A stretch of DNA of 64,000 nt from Poriferisodalis sp965204125 (GCF_965204125.1 NZ_OZ241968.1:1116001-1180000), one strand, 5' to 3'. Shown: positions 31,831-40,542, numbered from the stretch's first letter. Notes: a model not told the origin generated them from the letters alone. A program made the numbers and translations.

Positions 31831-32592
31831 TCAGCCGCCGAAGGCGGCTACGAGCACCGGCACGATGGCGACCAGCCCGAGCGCCGGCAGCACGCACAGC
31901 ACGAGCGGGAACAACAGCAGCACCGGCAGGCGGCGCACCTTGCCCTCGAGCCGGCGGCGGCGGTCTTCGCGCAGCTCCCGGCCGAGGCGTTCCATCTCGG
32001 GCGCCAGCGGGATGCCGGTGCGCATGGAACTCGTGACCGCGGCAGCGAAGGCACGGGCGCGCGGGCCGCAGGATTGTCCGAACTCCTCCAGGGTTTCGTC
32101 GAGATGTTCGAAGGCGGCTTGTCCCACCAGCCGGCGCCTGATGGCGCTCGCCCTGTCGAGATGACCGAGCGCGAGCTGCAGCGAGGCGATGATCGACAGC
32201 CCTGACGTCAGGGCCACGTTCATCACATCGACAATGGCGCCGAGCTCGGCGGCCACGCGATCCGGGTGCGGGAGGTCGCGGCGACGCAGCCACCGCGTCA
32301 TCAGGCTGTCGGCACTCTGGGCGCCGCGGGCTGCGCCAGTTGCAGGCCAGTTGGGAGCCGCGAGCTCCAGCACACGGCGGCGGCCGGGATCCGGACGGCT
32401 CACGAAGCCGCCCCAGCACACCGCCGCGGCTGCCAAGGCTCCGATGACCACCGGGTTCGACAGCACCACGCTGTTGACGACCAGCGCGCCGACCGGCGAA
32501 CCCGTCAGCCCGCCAGGTGGCGGCACAGCAGCGAAGCCGGCCGGCGCCGACCCAGCGGCGGGCGGCAGGACGGCAATGAGTGCAGTGGTCAT
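31831..32592 (-). CDS. TadC-like pilus inner-membrane protein (T2SF domain)
   Basis: The 253-residue protein has an N-terminal membrane segment and a type II secretion F domain: VDVMNVALTSGLSIIASLQL, EFGQSCGPRARAFAAAV and a final hydrophobic pair. Its ATG overlaps the tadB-like stop (ATGA). TadC forms the inner-membrane platform with TadB. Confidence 0.82.
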   Translation of the reverse strand: MTTALIAVLPPAAGSAPAGFAAVPPPGGLTGSPVGALVVNSVVLSNPVVIGALAAAAVCWGGFVSRPDPGRRRVLELAAPNWPATGAARGAQSADSLMTRWLRRRDLPHPDRVAAELGAIVDVMNVALTSGLSIIASLQLALGHLDRASAIRRRLVGQAAFEHLDETLEEFGQSCGPRARAFAAAVTSSMRTGIPLAPEMERLGRELREDRRRRLEGKVRRLPVLLLFPLVLCVLPALGLVAIVPVLVAAFGG

Positions 32593-33227
32593 CGCAGCGC
32601 CCTCGCGACCGTGGCACGCATCCATGACACGCCCGCCAGCTCGAGCAGGAGCGCTCCGCCGGCGCAGAACCAGCCCAGCGGCGTGGAGGTGAGCACCCGG
32701 GCAGCAGCGCCGCCCTCGGCGAGCAGCGCCAGCGCGACAGCCCACGGCAGTGCCGCCACCACCCACACCGACGCACGGGCCTGCGCCGCGTGCACCCGAG
32801 CCTCGGCGGCCATGTCGGCACGGGCCCGGACAGTCGCAGCGACATGATCGAAGAGCTGGGGCTGCGCGCCCACCCGATCCGAGGCCAGCGTGACCGCCGT
32901 GGAGAGCAGCGCAGCTTCCGAGGTCTGCTCGCGCGCCGCCCAACGCTGCACGGCCCGGCTCAGCGTGACGCCGCGCTCGTGCTCGGCTGCGATCTGCTCC
33001 ACCGGTGCCCGCATGGGCCCGTCGGCGGCGGCCCGCAGCGCCTGCAGCATCGTGTCGCCGCCCCCCAGCCCGCGTGACACCGCAGCGCAAAAGTCGCCAA
33101 TGCCCGCCGAGCGAGCCGCCACTGCCATCGCGCCGCGACGCCGGTCTCGACGCCAGCGAAGCCAGTCGCGTGCCGCCGGCGACGTGATGCCCCCCACACA
33201 CGCCAGCAGCACGATCAGCCTCAACAC
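32589..33227 (-). CDS. TadB-like pilus inner-membrane protein (T2SF domain)
   Basis: The 212-residue protein has a T2SF domain (FCAAVSRGLGGGDTMLQALR, QLFDHVAATVRARADMAAEA) and two C-terminal membrane segments. It is shorter than usual TadB and lacks the forkhead-like N-terminus. It overlaps the ATPase stop by 7 bases and the tadC-like start by 4, so the set is translated together. Confidence 0.82.
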   Translation of the reverse strand: MLRLIVLLACVGGITSPAARDWLRWRRDRRRGAMAVAARSAGIGDFCAAVSRGLGGGDTMLQALRAAADGPMRAPVEQIAAEHERGVTLSRAVQRWAAREQTSEAALLSTAVTLASDRVGAQPQLFDHVAATVRARADMAAEARVHAAQARASVWVVAALPWAVALALLAEGGAAARVLTSTPLGWFCAGGALLLELAGVSWMRATVARALR

Positions 33228-34309
33228 TGGGCCGCGAGCGAGCCGTCGCGGCGCACCTCATAGATGGCGGCGACAACCCGGCGGCCGGCCGTGCCGCGGC
33301 TCATGTGGACGAGGCCGTCGAGCACCGACGCGATGTGCGCGGCCACATCGCCGACTGCGCCGCCGGCGCGGGCGAGCTGCTCGAACCGCCACAGCGCATG
33401 GGCGGGATGGTCGGCATGCAGCGTCGACAGCGAGCCGCGATGGCCCGTGGTGAGCGCCTGCAGCAGCGCCGCCGCCTCGGGGCCGCGCACCTCGCCGATC
33501 ACGAGGCGATCGGGCCGCATCCGCAGCGCCGCCGCCACCAGCTCGGCCATGGTCACCGCGCCGACCCCGTCGACGTTGGGCGGCTGACCTTCCAGGCGGA
33601 CGGTGCCGGCGCCGAGCCGGGGCAGCTCCGCGGCTTCCTCCACCACCACGAGCCGCTCCCGCTCGGCCACCGTGGCCAGCAAGCTCGCCAGCAATGACGT
33701 CTTGCCGGTGCTGGTGGGGCCGAACACGATCAGGTTGGCCCGCTCGGCGACCAGACGGTCGAGGCAGGCGGCGAAGCCGGGGCCGGCCAGCTCATCGAGG
33801 CGGCGGGCGCCGGCGGGGAAGCGGCGCAGCGTGATGTACGGGCCGTCCACCGCCACCGGCGGCACGGCGATGTGGCAGCGGGTGCGGTCGTCGAGCCGCA
33901 CATCCACCATGGGCAGGCGACGGTCGACACGCCGCCCCGTGGGCCCCAGCAAGTACTCGACCAGGCGATGCACCTCCGCGGTGCTGATCCGGCCTGCTGT
34001 GGTCAGCACACCGCGCCGCTCGATGACGATCGGACCGGGGCCGTTGATCATCACCTCGGTCACCTCGTCGTCGGCCCAGATCTCCGCCAGCGGCCCGATG
34101 CCCGCGAGGCGGGCCAACACCTCGGAGACGAGATCGGCCGCGTGATCGCGATCGAGCAGCGGCGCCGCTCCCTCGACCGCAGCGGCCACATCGCGGGCCG
34201 CCGGCGCGGGTGCCGGAAGGAACCGTTCGTGGATCTCCTCCACAAACGCTGGGTCGGCCGGCATCCGGCCCGACGGGTGGCGGGCAACAGCGCGCGCAAC
34301 GCGGTTCAC
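33221..34309 (-). CDS. TadA/CpaF-type pilus assembly ATPase
   Basis: The 362-residue protein has Walker A VFGPTSTGKTSLLASLLATV, an acidic box VVVEEAAELPR, Walker B with LVIGEVRGPEAAALLQALTT and His box RGSLSTLHADHP. N-terminal IWADDEVTEVMINGPGPI is typical of CpaF. It powers pilin polymerisation. The GTG start overlaps the tadZ-like stop (GTGA). Confidence 0.92.
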   Translation of the reverse strand: MNRVARAVARHPSGRMPADPAFVEEIHERFLPAPAPAARDVAAAVEGAAPLLDRDHAADLVSEVLARLAGIGPLAEIWADDEVTEVMINGPGPIVIERRGVLTTAGRISTAEVHRLVEYLLGPTGRRVDRRLPMVDVRLDDRTRCHIAVPPVAVDGPYITLRRFPAGARRLDELAGPGFAACLDRLVAERANLIVFGPTSTGKTSLLASLLATVAERERLVVVEEAAELPRLGAGTVRLEGQPPNVDGVGAVTMAELVAAALRMRPDRLVIGEVRGPEAAALLQALTTGHRGSLSTLHADHPAHALWRFEQLARAGGAVGDVAAHIASVLDGLVHMSRGTAGRRVVAAIYEVRRDGSLAAQC

Positions 34310-34938
34310 AGGAACGCATCCAGCGACCGCGCCGACTTCGCGCAGCGGTCCAGCAGCAGACCGGCGTCGGCCCAGCGCGAGACCGAGCGATCAACAGCAA
34401 CGACCGCGTCGGCATGCCGCCCCAGCGCGGCCTCGATGTCGGCGAGCCCCAGCGCTCGCTGCGTGTCGGTCAACACGATCACGTCGTCGACGTGGGCCAC
34501 GAGCCCACGGGCGCGGTGCAGCGCCTGGTAACAGCAGGTCATCGTGAGCAGGCGCCTCACCCGCGGGCCCATCACCCGCTCGAGGGCTCCGGGGCCGCGC
34601 CCCGCATCGATGATGTTGACCCGCGGCTTGCCGGCGAGCAGCGACCACAGCGTGCCCAGCCGGCCGTCGTCGATGTCGCCGCTGCCACGCGGCAGCAGGC
34701 TGACGCCCGGCGCGACATCCACCGCGAGCGCAGAGGCCGCACCCAGCGACAGCTCCTCCGCCGCAGTCCACTCGGCGATTCCCGGCAGATCGGGCGCAGT
34801 GCCCAGCACCACGCCGAAATCGCCTGTCAGATCAACAAGAACCACATCGCGGCCGGCGCGCTTGGCACTGCTGGCAGCGAGCAGGGCGGTCACGGTGTTG
34901 CCGACGCCGCCCTTGGCGCCCACATAGGCATAGATCAT
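34306..34938 (-). CDS. TadZ/CpaE-like P-loop ATPase
   Basis: Behind an AGGAG site, ATG 34938 starts a 210-residue MinD/ParA-like protein. The deviant Walker A reads KGGVGNTVTA: the signature Lys of KGG is kept but the usual phosphate Lys is Asn. VVLVDLTGDFGVVLG and NIIDAGRGPGALE follow. In Tad loci this protein places the pilus machine at a cell site. It is the first gene of the locus. No prepilin peptidase or secretin-like gene is in the window. Confidence 0.8.
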   Translation of the reverse strand: MIYAYVGAKGGVGNTVTALLAASSAKRAGRDVVLVDLTGDFGVVLGTAPDLPGIAEWTAAEELSLGAASALAVDVAPGVSLLPRGSGDIDDGRLGTLWSLLAGKPRVNIIDAGRGPGALERVMGPRVRRLLTMTCCYQALHRARGLVAHVDDVIVLTDTQRALGLADIEAALGRHADAVVAVDRSVSRWADAGLLLDRCAKSARSLDAFL

Positions 34939-35107
34939 TGGTACTCCTGAATACATGACAACAAATGAAATTCACTGTGAGCACTGACATTGGCCGATGC
35001 ATGGGCGCGCGATCAACTGATTTTCCGGCGGGCCGGAGAGGCCCGGCGGCTGGCGCGCTGTGCCTGACGGCTGGCGCGGACTGCGACCGTGGGCAAAGAT
35101 GGCGAGC

Positions 35108-35203
35108 GGAGGTGTCTGAGCGCCTGGTGGGCTCCCCCGCCTTCAAAGCGGGCGGGACGGGCGATCCCCGTCCGGCGGGTTCGATTCCCGTCCACCTCCG
35201 CCA
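35108..35203 (+). tRNA. selC: tRNA-Sec (anticodon TCA)
   Basis: The 96-base sequence folds as a selenocysteine tRNA. The acceptor strand GGAGGTG pairs with CACCTCC, followed by discriminator G and encoded CCA. The anticodon stem CCCGC/GCGGG carries the loop with TCA at 35143-35145. A long extra arm (CGGGACGGGCGATCCCCGTCC) and a T-arm with GGTTCGATTCC follow. The unusual length and UGA-reading anticodon are diagnostic. selA and selB lie at 48,156-51,193. Confidence 0.96.
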
Positions 35204-35260
35204 TTTCGTGCGTGCGTTGTTCGGGAGATGTGCGCCTAGCATTCGCTGTGCCGGTGACCC

Positions 35261-35302
35261 CAGTCATCCCGCACAGTCATCCCGCACAGTCATCCCGCAC
35301 AG
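35261..35302. repeat. 13-bp tandem repeat, three copies
   Basis: CAGTCATCCCGCA is repeated three times head to tail (35261-35299) and followed by CAG. It lies between selC and a 24-codon frame starting at 35316. Confidence 0.85.
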
Positions 35303-35315
35303 AGGACGCTGCACC

Positions 35316-35390
35316 ATGAAAAAGCTGTTGCTCGCCGTGATCGTCGGCGCTCTGATCGTCATCGTGGTTCGACGCCTGACCGACGCCTGA
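35316..35390 (+). CDS. Very small membrane protein (24 aa)
   Basis: The ATG at 35316 is preceded by AGAGGA and opens a 24-codon frame: MKKLLLAVIVGALIVIVVRR and four more residues. It is a lysine-flanked single membrane helix. The good ribosome binding site and composition make it plausible; no family recognised. Confidence 0.45.
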   Translation: MKKLLLAVIVGALIVIVVRRLTDA

Positions 35391-35405
35391 GCCCGAGTAG
35401 CCGAT

Positions 35406-36287
35406 TTAGCGCTGCGGCACCGCCGCGGCCGCGGGTTCTGCCGGTCGCACCTGCAGCCTCACCGGATCGAGCACCGCCAGGCTGCCCGGCTCGCCGTTCG
35501 CCGCCAGGCCCACCACCTCGGCGGGACGCTCGCGCCCGATGTCGAGCAGCGACGAGTGCGCCAGATGCCAGTGCCCATGCACCACCAGCCGTGGCCCGGT
35601 GCAACAGACGGCCGCGCGGACCTGGGCGCTGTTGGCCTCGCCGATCTGGGTGTCGCCCCGGCGGGCGAACCTGGATCCCTCGCCGACGAGCGCTCGGTCG
35701 GGCACGTCGTGGCACACCAGCACGTCCAACGGCTCATCGCCGAGCGCATCGAGATCGCGCCGGCTGATCGTTTCGCGCGGGAACCAGCGCCAGCCCCGCT
35801 GGCGGTAGTGCCAGCCGGGCGACCAGGCGCCGCCCAGCGCGCCGAAACGCGAGCCGCCCCACGTCCAGCGTGAGCCGCGGGCTGCCCACCACAGCATCGG
35901 GGCGATCGGGATCGGCGCCGCCGGCCCCCACAGGCCGTCGGGATCCGGATCGAAGCCGCGACCGGCGCGGTGACGGCGGTGCGTTGCCGCGGTGGCGGCC
36001 AACTCGCCCAAGTGGTCGTGATTGCCGTCGACGAAGACCCACGGCACACCGCCTGCGGCGATCGCCTCGCACATCTCGACGCTGGACGGGTCGCCGGGCC
36101 GCCACCCCAGGTCGCCCACCTGCAGCACGACCTCGCAACCGAGCGCGGCCGCGGCGGCCGACGCCTGGGCCGCCGTGTCCGCATTGCTGTGGATGTCGCC
36201 GCAGAGCAGCACCGAGCCGGGACGGCCGTCTGATCGCAGCGCGCTCAGCTCGTCGATCTCAACCTCGGACCCGGCGTCGGTCGGCAC
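35406..36287 (-). CDS. Calcineurin-like metallophosphoesterase
   Basis: The 293-residue protein (GTG 36287) has the five metal-binding blocks of the family: LLCGDIHSN, LQVGDLGWRPGD, FVDGNHDHLG, LVCHDVPD and VVHGHWHLAHS. It is likely a two-metal phosphoesterase; substrate unknown. It starts 13 bases after the sigma factor stop, so the two share a transcript. No canonical start lies between the sigma stop and this GTG. Confidence 0.85.
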   Translation of the reverse strand: MPTDAGSEVEIDELSALRSDGRPGSVLLCGDIHSNADTAAQASAAAAALGCEVVLQVGDLGWRPGDPSSVEMCEAIAAGGVPWVFVDGNHDHLGELAATAATHRRHRAGRGFDPDPDGLWGPAAPIPIAPMLWWAARGSRWTWGGSRFGALGGAWSPGWHYRQRGWRWFPRETISRRDLDALGDEPLDVLVCHDVPDRALVGEGSRFARRGDTQIGEANSAQVRAAVCCTGPRLVVHGHWHLAHSSLLDIGRERPAEVVGLAANGEPGSLAVLDPVRLQVRPAEPAAAAVPQR

Positions 36288-36300
36288 CGGCGTCGTGCGC

Positions 36301-37236
36301 TCAGACAGACAGCAGGTCGCGCGCACCGGTGTCGGTGCTGGGATGGCGCAGCTTGGACATCGCCCGGGCCTCGATCTGGCGGATGCGCTCGCGGGTGAGC
36401 TGGAAGTGCTCGCCCACCTCCTCGAGCGTGCGGGGCTCGCCCCGGTCGAGGCCGTAGCGAAGCTTGAGGATCTCGCGCTCGCGCTCGTCGAGCGGCGACA
36501 GCAGCCGGGTGATCTCGCTGGGCAGCAGCGTGGTGGCGGCCACCTCGAACGGCGACTCGGCAGCCCGGTCCTCGACCACGTCGCCCAGCTCGGCATCGCT
36601 GTCCTCGCGCAGCGGCTCCGACAGCGACAGCGGCTCGGCCGCGAACCGCAGCGCCTCAGTGACCTTCTGCTCGGGCATGTCGACTTCGATCGCCAGCTCG
36701 CCCAGCGTGGCAGGGCGGCCGTACTTCAGCTCGAGCCGGGAACGGGCCTTCTGCAGGCGCGCCAGCGTGTCGCCCGCGTGCACGGGCAGCCGGATCGTGC
36801 GGCCGGTGTTGGCGATGCCGCGGGTGATCGCCTGGCGGATCCACCACGTGGCATACGTGGAGAACTTGAAGCCCTTGCGCCAGTCGAACTTCTCGACCGC
36901 GTGCATCAGGCCCAAGTTGCCCTCCTGGATGAGATCCAGCAGCGGCAGCCCCGAGGCCTGGTACTTCTTCGCGATCGACACCACGAGCCGCAGGTTCGAC
37001 TGCACGAACGTGCGCTCGGCACGGGCGCCCTCGCGCTGGGTGCGCATGAGCCGGCGGCGCTGCGCGCCCGAGATCTCGCGCGGCGACTCGAGCGATTCCT
37101 TCGCGGCGATGCCCTTTTCGATCTGCTGGGCTAGGCGGACTTCGTCGTCCTTGTTCAGCAGGGGGTACTGGCCGATGTCGGTCAGGTACAGGCGGACGAG
37201 ATCTTCCTCGTCACGTTCGACCCTCTCTTTGGCCAC
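36301..37236 (-). CDS. RNA polymerase sigma-70 factor, primary-type (group 1/2)
   Basis: The 311-residue protein has region 1.2 (DLVRLYLTDIGQYPLLNKDD), region 2 (NLRLVVSIAKKY, DLIQEGNLGLMHAVEKFDW, FSTYATWWIRQAI), region 3 and region 4 with the helix-turn-helix TLEEVGEHFQLTRERIRQIE. It lacks the long region 1.1 of the housekeeping factor, so it is probably a SigB/HrdB-like group 2 member, although a short primary factor cannot be excluded. Start GTG 37236 has a GAGGTGG site. Confidence 0.9.
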   Translation of the reverse strand: MAKERVERDEEDLVRLYLTDIGQYPLLNKDDEVRLAQQIEKGIAAKESLESPREISGAQRRRLMRTQREGARAERTFVQSNLRLVVSIAKKYQASGLPLLDLIQEGNLGLMHAVEKFDWRKGFKFSTYATWWIRQAITRGIANTGRTIRLPVHAGDTLARLQKARSRLELKYGRPATLGELAIEVDMPEQKVTEALRFAAEPLSLSEPLREDSDAELGDVVEDRAAESPFEVAATTLLPSEITRLLSPLDEREREILKLRYGLDRGEPRTLEEVGEHFQLTRERIRQIEARAMSKLRHPSTDTGARDLLSV

Positions 37237-37366
37237 CGCGCCACCTCGACTGGTCGTCCCCCGCTTGCTGCTACCGGGGGTTGCTGTTGCTTCCCCCGGT
37301 TGGGGGGAGCGTACCTATGACGCGCTCCGTTGCCTCCGCGCGCCGGTGCTTGCGTAGGGTGAGCTG

Positions 37367-39118
37367 ATGTCAGTGCGTGTGGGGCTGGCTCAGCTCAATT
37401 TGCGTCTTGGCGATCTGGATGGGAACGCCGGGATGATCGTGGACGCGTACGACGAGGCCGTGGGTGCGGGCGCGCGGGTGGTGGTGTTCAGTGAGCTGAC
37501 TGTTACTGGGTATCCGCCTGAGGATCTGTTGCTGAAGCCTGCGTTTGTGGAGGGGGCTGCTGCCGCGCTGGAGCGGATTGCCGGGCATACGGGTGACGTG
37601 CCTGCGGTGGTTGGTTTTCCTGAGGACAGCGGTGCTGGTGGGCCTGTGCGGTTGTGGAACTCAGCTGCTCTTTGCTGGGGCGGGGCGGTACGTGGGGTGT
37701 TTCGCAAGCACCTGCTGCCGAATTACGCCGTGTTTGATGAGCAGCGCTACTTCGTGCCGGGGACTGAGGCTGGGCCGTTGCTGACTGTCGACGGCGTGGC
37801 GGTGGGTGTGTCGGTGTGTGAGGACTTGTGGGGGCCGCCTCGAACTGCTGACGCCTCCCCTGAGGACGGTGGGTTGCCCTCGATCGTTGGGGGCGAGGCT
37901 GATACGAGTCCGGCGTTGGCGCAGGTTGCGATGGGGGCGCAGCTGCTGGTGAATCTGAATGGGTCGCCGTACAGGCGGGGCAAGCAGGCTGATCGGGAGG
38001 CTGTTGCGCGGACGCGGGCGGCGGCGCTGGGCGTGCCAGTCGTCTATGTGAACCAGGTGGGCGGGCAGGACGAGCTGGTCTTCGACGGCAGCTCGTTCGT
38101 GACCGATGCCGGCGGAAACGTGGTGTGCCGGCTGCCGGCGTTTGTCGAGCAGGTCGCCGTCTGCGAAGTCCCCCTGGCGGGTGAAGCCGCTGCAGGCGGC
38201 GTACTGGCAGCACCGTCCGATCCGCTGGAGGAGGTGTGGCAGGCGCTGGTGGTGGCGACACGTGACTACGTGCGCAAGAACGGCTTCACCGATGTCGCTG
38301 TCGGGCTGTCTGGTGGCATCGACTCAAGCGCGGTGGCCGCCATCGCGGCCGACGCGCTCGGGCCGGAACATGTGCATGGCGTCTCGATGCCGTCGCGCTA
38401 TTCGAGTGAAGGATCGCAAACTGACGCCGCCCAGCTCGCCGCCAACCTCGGCATCGACTTTCGCACGGTGCCTATCGAGCCGGCGCACGCAGCCCTTGGC
38501 GGCATGCTGGAAACGTCAGCCGACGTGGGCCCGTCTGACGCTGGCTCGGCCCACGACCGGGCGGCTGCCGACCTGACCGATCAGAACTTGCAGAGCCGCA
38601 TCCGGGGCGTGACGCTCATGGCGCTGTCGAACCGGTTCGGCTGGCTGGTGCTCACCACCGGCAACAAGACCGAGACGTCGGTGGGTTACACGACGCTGTA
38701 CGGCGACACCGCCGGGGCATACGCCGTCATCCGGGACGTGCCGAAGCTGCTGGTGTACGAGCTGTGCGAATGGCGCAACCGTCAAGGCGACGGCGAACGC
38801 ATCCCGCAGGCATGCATTGACAAGCCGCCCTCAGCGGAGCTGCGGCCCGACCAGCGCGACGACCAGAGCCTGCCGCCGTATGAGCTGCTGGACCCGCTGG
38901 TGGAGGCGTACGTGGAAGGCGACATGAGCGTCGCCGAGATGCTGGAACAGCCCGAGTTGCTCCAACACATCAGCGCCGACCCCGATGTCGTGCACCGCAT
39001 CACGCGGCTGGTCGACATCGCCGAGTACAAGCGGCGTCAGTCGCCGCCCGGTCCTCGCATCACTGCCAAGAGCTTCGGCAAAGACCGGCGCATGCCGATT
39101 ACGAACTTCTATCGCTGA
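37367..39118 (+). CDS. nadE: Glutamine-dependent NAD+ synthetase
   Basis: The 583-residue protein joins an N-terminal glutaminase of the nitrilase fold with E43 (SELTVTGYPPED), K114 (FRKHLLPNY) and C151 (GVSVCEDLWG) to a C-terminal NAD synthetase with the PP-loop GLSGGIDSSA near 313. It amidates deamido-NAD+ with glutamine nitrogen in the last step of NAD synthesis. A TAGGGT element 6 bases before the ATG indicates a leaderless mRNA. The first 230 or so codons use many T/G-ending codons, while the rest uses C-ending ones. Confidence 0.95.
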   Translation: MSVRVGLAQLNLRLGDLDGNAGMIVDAYDEAVGAGARVVVFSELTVTGYPPEDLLLKPAFVEGAAAALERIAGHTGDVPAVVGFPEDSGAGGPVRLWNSAALCWGGAVRGVFRKHLLPNYAVFDEQRYFVPGTEAGPLLTVDGVAVGVSVCEDLWGPPRTADASPEDGGLPSIVGGEADTSPALAQVAMGAQLLVNLNGSPYRRGKQADREAVARTRAAALGVPVVYVNQVGGQDELVFDGSSFVTDAGGNVVCRLPAFVEQVAVCEVPLAGEAAAGGVLAAPSDPLEEVWQALVVATRDYVRKNGFTDVAVGLSGGIDSSAVAAIAADALGPEHVHGVSMPSRYSSEGSQTDAAQLAANLGIDFRTVPIEPAHAALGGMLETSADVGPSDAGSAHDRAAADLTDQNLQSRIRGVTLMALSNRFGWLVLTTGNKTETSVGYTTLYGDTAGAYAVIRDVPKLLVYELCEWRNRQGDGERIPQACIDKPPSAELRPDQRDDQSLPPYELLDPLVEAYVEGDMSVAEMLEQPELLQHISADPDVVHRITRLVDIAEYKRRQSPPGPRITAKSFGKDRRMPITNFYR

Positions 39119-39188
39119 GCGCGCGTGTCGCCGGCGAGCGCTGCGCGTCTGCGGGTTGGTTAGGCCAGGGCTTCGCCGTGGCTGGGCG

Positions 39189-40202
39189 CTAGGCCAGCGC
39201 CTCGCCGATCGTCTGGCTGAGCAGCGCCGTCACCACGTAGGGATCGGCGTTGGCGTTCGGCCGGCGATCCTCGATGTAGCCCTTGCCGTCTTGGGCAACC
39301 TGCCAGGGGATGCGCACCGAGGCGCCGCGGTCGGACACGCCGAAGCTGAACGTGTCGTAACGCTCGGTCTCGTGCTCGCCAGTGAGGCGCAGCTCGATGC
39401 CGTGGCCGTAGCCGGCAATGTGCTCTTCGGGCTTGCCCGGCGCACCCAGCGACTCGGCGGCCTTCACGACGGCGTCGTAGTTCTCGCGCATGGCCTTGGT
39501 GGACACGTTGGTGTGCATGCCCGCACCGTTCCAGTCGCCCTGCATGGGCTTGGCGGCCAGGCTGACCTCGATCTCGTGATCCTCGCCGGCGCGGTACAGC
39601 AGGTAGCGGGCCAGCCAGATCTCGTCGCCCACGGTGAGCGCGTCGCACGGGCCGATCTGGAACTCCCACTGGCCGGGCATGACCTCGGCGTTGGTGCCCG
39701 AGATGTTCAGGCCCGCCTCGATGCACCAGGTGGTGTGCTGCTCCACGACGTCACGGCCGTGGATGCGCAGCGCGCCCACGCCGCAGTAGTACGGCCCCTG
39801 GGGGCCGGGGAAACCGTTGGGCGGAAAGCCCGAGGGCCACTTCGTGACCGGGTCGAGCATGGTGTATTCCTGCTCGAGACCGAACCAGAACTCCTGATCG
39901 CCGTACTTGTCGAGGATCGCCCGGGTCTTGGCCCGCATGTTGGTGGGGTGCGGCTCCATCGTCTCGGGCAGGAAGGTCTCGCACATCACCATGATGTCGT
40001 TGCCGCCCCGCAGCGGATCGGGGCAGGTGTAGACCGGCTGCAGCACGACATCGGAGTCGCTGCCTTCCGCCTGGTTGGTGCTCGAACCGTCGAAGCCCCA
40101 GATGCCCGGCTCGTCGCCGTCGGCCAAAACTCTCGTCTTGGAACGAACCTCGGCCGTGGGCTCGGTGCCGTCAGTCCAGATGTACTCGGCCCGGTAGGTC
40201 AC
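39189..40202 (-). CDS. glnII: Type II glutamine synthetase
   Basis: The 337-residue protein is the short, eukaryote-like form: AEYIWTDGTEP, WGFDGSSTNQAEGSDSDVVL, FWFGLEQEYTMLD, GPYYCGVGA and GDWNGAGMHTNVSTKAM. The Glu/His residues of the two-metal site lie in EQEYT and GAGMHT. It makes glutamine from glutamate and ammonium. The GTG start has AAGGAG 6 bases upstream. It diverges from glnA across a 340-base regulatory gap. A short imperfect copy of its last codons lies just after the stop (39160-39180). Confidence 0.93.
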   Translation of the reverse strand: MTYRAEYIWTDGTEPTAEVRSKTRVLADGDEPGIWGFDGSSTNQAEGSDSDVVLQPVYTCPDPLRGGNDIMVMCETFLPETMEPHPTNMRAKTRAILDKYGDQEFWFGLEQEYTMLDPVTKWPSGFPPNGFPGPQGPYYCGVGALRIHGRDVVEQHTTWCIEAGLNISGTNAEVMPGQWEFQIGPCDALTVGDEIWLARYLLYRAGEDHEIEVSLAAKPMQGDWNGAGMHTNVSTKAMRENYDAVVKAAESLGAPGKPEEHIAGYGHGIELRLTGEHETERYDTFSFGVSDRGASVRIPWQVAQDGKGYIEDRRPNANADPYVVTALLSQTIGEALA

Positions 40203-40542
40203 TGCATGCTCCTTCGCTGATTCGCATGTACGTCAACTGCGGATCGGGTCAGCCGCATCGCCCAGCCGGGCGGCCTGCGGGCCCGCGCTCGGCTGGCCCG
40301 GTTGGCGGCTGACACCAACATCCGTGCGCACGATACAAACCACCCAGGGTTTCCGGGCCATTGCCCAATTGTGAACAGCGCGTGAAGCTCGCTCTCACCC
40401 CTAGATCGGGCGCCGGTGCAGCGCCGACAATGGGGGTTCAGCCAATGGGTCCATTCAATGTGGCCCCGACACGCCCTGCTGCGGGCCCAGCCAGCCCCCA
40501 GTGCCCAGCCAGCAGAGTCCCGACCGGAAGGGGAAGGCCACA
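40203..40542. promoter_or_regulatory. glnII-glnA divergent regulatory gap
   Basis: Non-coding spacer between two glutamine synthetase genes read outward. It holds GTGAACAGCGC followed in exact 11-base register by GTGAAGCTCGC (40371-40392), resembling the PHO box in front of pstS on the opposite strand. It also holds an inverted repeat AAACC-ACCCAG-GGTTT (about 40337-40352) that could be an operator. Cross-control of glutamine synthetase genes by phosphate regulators is known in actinobacteria; binding here is inferred. Confidence 0.45.

Noticed and set aside
35261..35302. CRISPR-like short repeats
   Set aside because: The 13-base units are directly adjacent with no spacers, so this is a tandem repeat. 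No cas gene is present in the window.
37261..37320. Hairpin CGGGGG...CCCCCG between the sigma factor and nadE as a terminator
   Set aside because: Both genes are read outward from this gap, so a terminator has no gene to end; more likely chance in GC-rich DNA.
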